Shown: positions 44,431 through 45,493 of the stretch, piece by piece
How positions within the stretch are numbered: position 1 is the first letter of the stretch
Layout of the letters: each line of letters begins with the position of its first letter
Origin: Bacteroidota bacterium
Lineage (GTDB): Bacteria > Bacteroidota > Bacteroidia > Chitinophagales > Chitinophagaceae
Reading direction: 5' to 3'
DNA length: 45,493 bases
Assembly: GCA_013286315.1 (NCBI GenBank)
Contig: JABDFX010000013.1
Location: 1-45,493, forward strand
The notes under the pieces: model-generated
What the model was told of the DNA's origin: nothing
The model's input: only the letters and a program-made list of their open reading frames with translations
Database searches by the model: none
Made by a program: the position numbers and the translations under genes

Positions 44431-45493
44431 TCAGGCAGAATGTTTTCTTTGGATCCCAAGTTTTTTCATTCTTGCTGTAAGAGTGCTCGGAGGTAATTTC
44501 AAAAGTTCGGCTGCGCCGCCGGATCCCGAAACTCGTTCATTACAATGCTTCAGGACAGATAGTACATGATCCCGTTGCATTTCGTCAATCGTCTTAATCT
44601 TCGAAAAGAGCTCCGGATGATTATAATTTTGTTTTACTTCAGGAAGCCATATTTCATCTATGAAATTATGTTTCGCAAGTAATATAGTTCTTTCCAACAG
44701 GTTTTGTAATTCACGGATATTCCCTGGCCATGAATACTCCATTAGTTTTTTCATCTGCGTATCACTAATGCCTGAAATCGATTTCCTTGCTTTTTCAGAA
44801 AAAATTTTAATAAAATGCTTCGTCAGCAATGGTATATCTTCCTTGCGCTCCCGAAGTGGAGGCAAGTTAATCGGGAATACATGCAACCTGTAAAACAGAT
44901 CTAATCTGAATCGTCCCTCTTCTATTTCCATTTCCAGGTCACGGTTTGTTGCTGCAATTATGCGGACATCAATTTTAAGAGTTGTATTCGACCCAATTCT
45001 CTCGAACTCTTTTTCCTGCAAGACCCTAAGCAATTTAACCTGCATATCAGCAGGCATATCTCCAATTTCATCCAGGAATATCGTACCCTCGTTTGCCTTT
45101 TCAAATTTCCCGATTCTTTTTTCTATGGCACCAGTAAAAGCTCCCTTTTCATGTCCAAATAATTCGGATTCTATTAAATTATGCGGTAATGAACTACAAT
45201 TTATTTTAACGAATCCTTTATCCCTGCGTTGGGATAAATTATGAATAGCATTGGCTATACCCTCTTTACCGGTACCGCTTTCACCCAGAATCAGAACAGA
45301 GGTATCAAATGGTGCCACCAGCCTAATGGAATCAAATATCTTCTGCATCTGGGGTGTTTCCCCCACTATGCCCTCGAAGGCCTTGTTTTTTTTAGCTATT
45401 GTTTTATCGTTGGCTTCAAAGAAGTATTTATTATCGGGGCGGTGATTTATTTTTTTGTTAATGGATGCTTTGGCTGAGAATTTAAATTGTAAC
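44431..45493 (-). CDS. sigma-54-dependent transcriptional activator, N-terminus outside window
   Basis: The frame is open to the window end (354 codons visible). It contains the AAA+ sigma-54 interaction domain: Walker A ILGESGTGKEGIA, the sigma-54 contact motif HEKGAFTGAIEKR, Walker B GTIFLDEIGDMPADMQ, arginine segment DLFYRLHVFPINLPPLRERK, and YSWPGNIRELQNLLERTILL. The C-terminal Fis-type helix-turn-helix follows (SGGAAELLKLPPSTLTARMK). The N-terminal sensor (possibly GAF, judged from the linker HRPDNKYFFEANDKTIAK only) is cut off. It may control the hydrolase downstream (128-base gap); this is inference. Confidence 0.93.
   Translation of the reverse strand, partial: LQFKFSAKASINKKINHRPDNKYFFEANDKTIAKKNKAFEGIVGETPQMQKIFDSIRLVAPFDTSVLILGESGTGKEGIANAIHNLSQRRDKGFVKINCSSLPHNLIESELFGHEKGAFTGAIEKRIGKFEKANEGTIFLDEIGDMPADMQVKLLRVLQEKEFERIGSNTTLKIDVRIIAATNRDLEMEIEEGRFRLDLFYRLHVFPINLPPLRERKEDIPLLTKHFIKIFSEKARKSISGISDTQMKKLMEYSWPGNIRELQNLLERTILLAKHNFIDEIWLPEVKQNYNHPELFSKIKTIDEMQRDHVLSVLKHCNERVSGSGGAAELLKLPPSTLTARMKKLGIQRKHSA

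Noticed and set aside
1-45493. CRISPR arrays, rRNA and tRNA genes
   Set aside because: No regularly spaced short direct repeats and no recognisable RNA gene sequence were seen; the only multi-copy repeat is the boundary block, spaced by kilobases.

Overview
The window looks like a mobile-element-rich genomic island of a Bacteroidota bacterium, probably of the Chitinophaga/Sphingobacterium side of the phylum. The grounds are a HYC_CC_PP family protein, a Bacteroidota-style MobC/relaxase/TraG mobilization set, a TonB-dependent receptor relic, AT-rich leaders of the form TTAAATCAAA just before start codons, and the typical Cus/Cop metal cassette of this phylum. No rRNA, tRNA or CRISPR array was recognised.

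Layout. 1-4.7 kb: accessory genes (a helix-turn-helix protein cut by the window edge, small unknowns, an M48 metalloprotease with a translationally coupled partner, an AraC regulator). 4.7-14.7 kb: a mobilizable element backbone, all on the + strand after a divergent zinc-ribbon gene: ssb, yifB/comM-like, yraN-like, a second ssb, a ParB-like protein, a RadC-family protein, a candidate oriT, mobC, relaxase, TraG-type coupling protein and a small protein. 14.7-17.05 kb: a restriction-endonuclease/STAND NTPase gene (probable anti-phage defence) placed directly after the mobilization operon. 17.3-19.3 kb: an element boundary repeat, terminator and large serine recombinase. 19.4-33.1 kb: a single-strand copper/heavy-metal resistance cassette (an AraC regulator with an MxCxxC motif, CopA, CopZ-like, HYC_CC_PP, HMA and heavy-metal-binding proteins, CusA in two pieces, TolC, two CusB-like adaptors, CopB-type ATPase). 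33.5-38.4 kb: a lipoprotein, receptor relic, small unknowns, a response regulator, and a second boundary with a decayed recombinase. 38.6-42.7 kb: a broken DUF1254 gene and an intact arylsulfatase. 42.9-43.4 kb: a third relic of the element end. 43.6-45.5 kb: an alpha/beta hydrolase and a sigma-54 activator cut by the window edge.

Two patterns stand out. First, two hairpins of the same architecture, with changes that preserve pairing, lie in the leaders of the second ssb and of the radC-like gene. These genes point toward the candidate oriT, which is the layout of a conjugative leading region with single-stranded-DNA promoters (as in F plasmid Frpo); a structured RNA leader is the alternative. 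Second, one boundary repeat occurs four times (17.3, 35.1, 37.4 and 43.3 kb) with different flank combinations, as expected of attP-, attB- and hybrid-type sites. This suggests the island grew by repeated insertion and decay of one recombinase-driven element, with defence, copper and sulfatase genes lying between successive boundaries.

All assignments come from reading the sequence and its translations; no database search was run.
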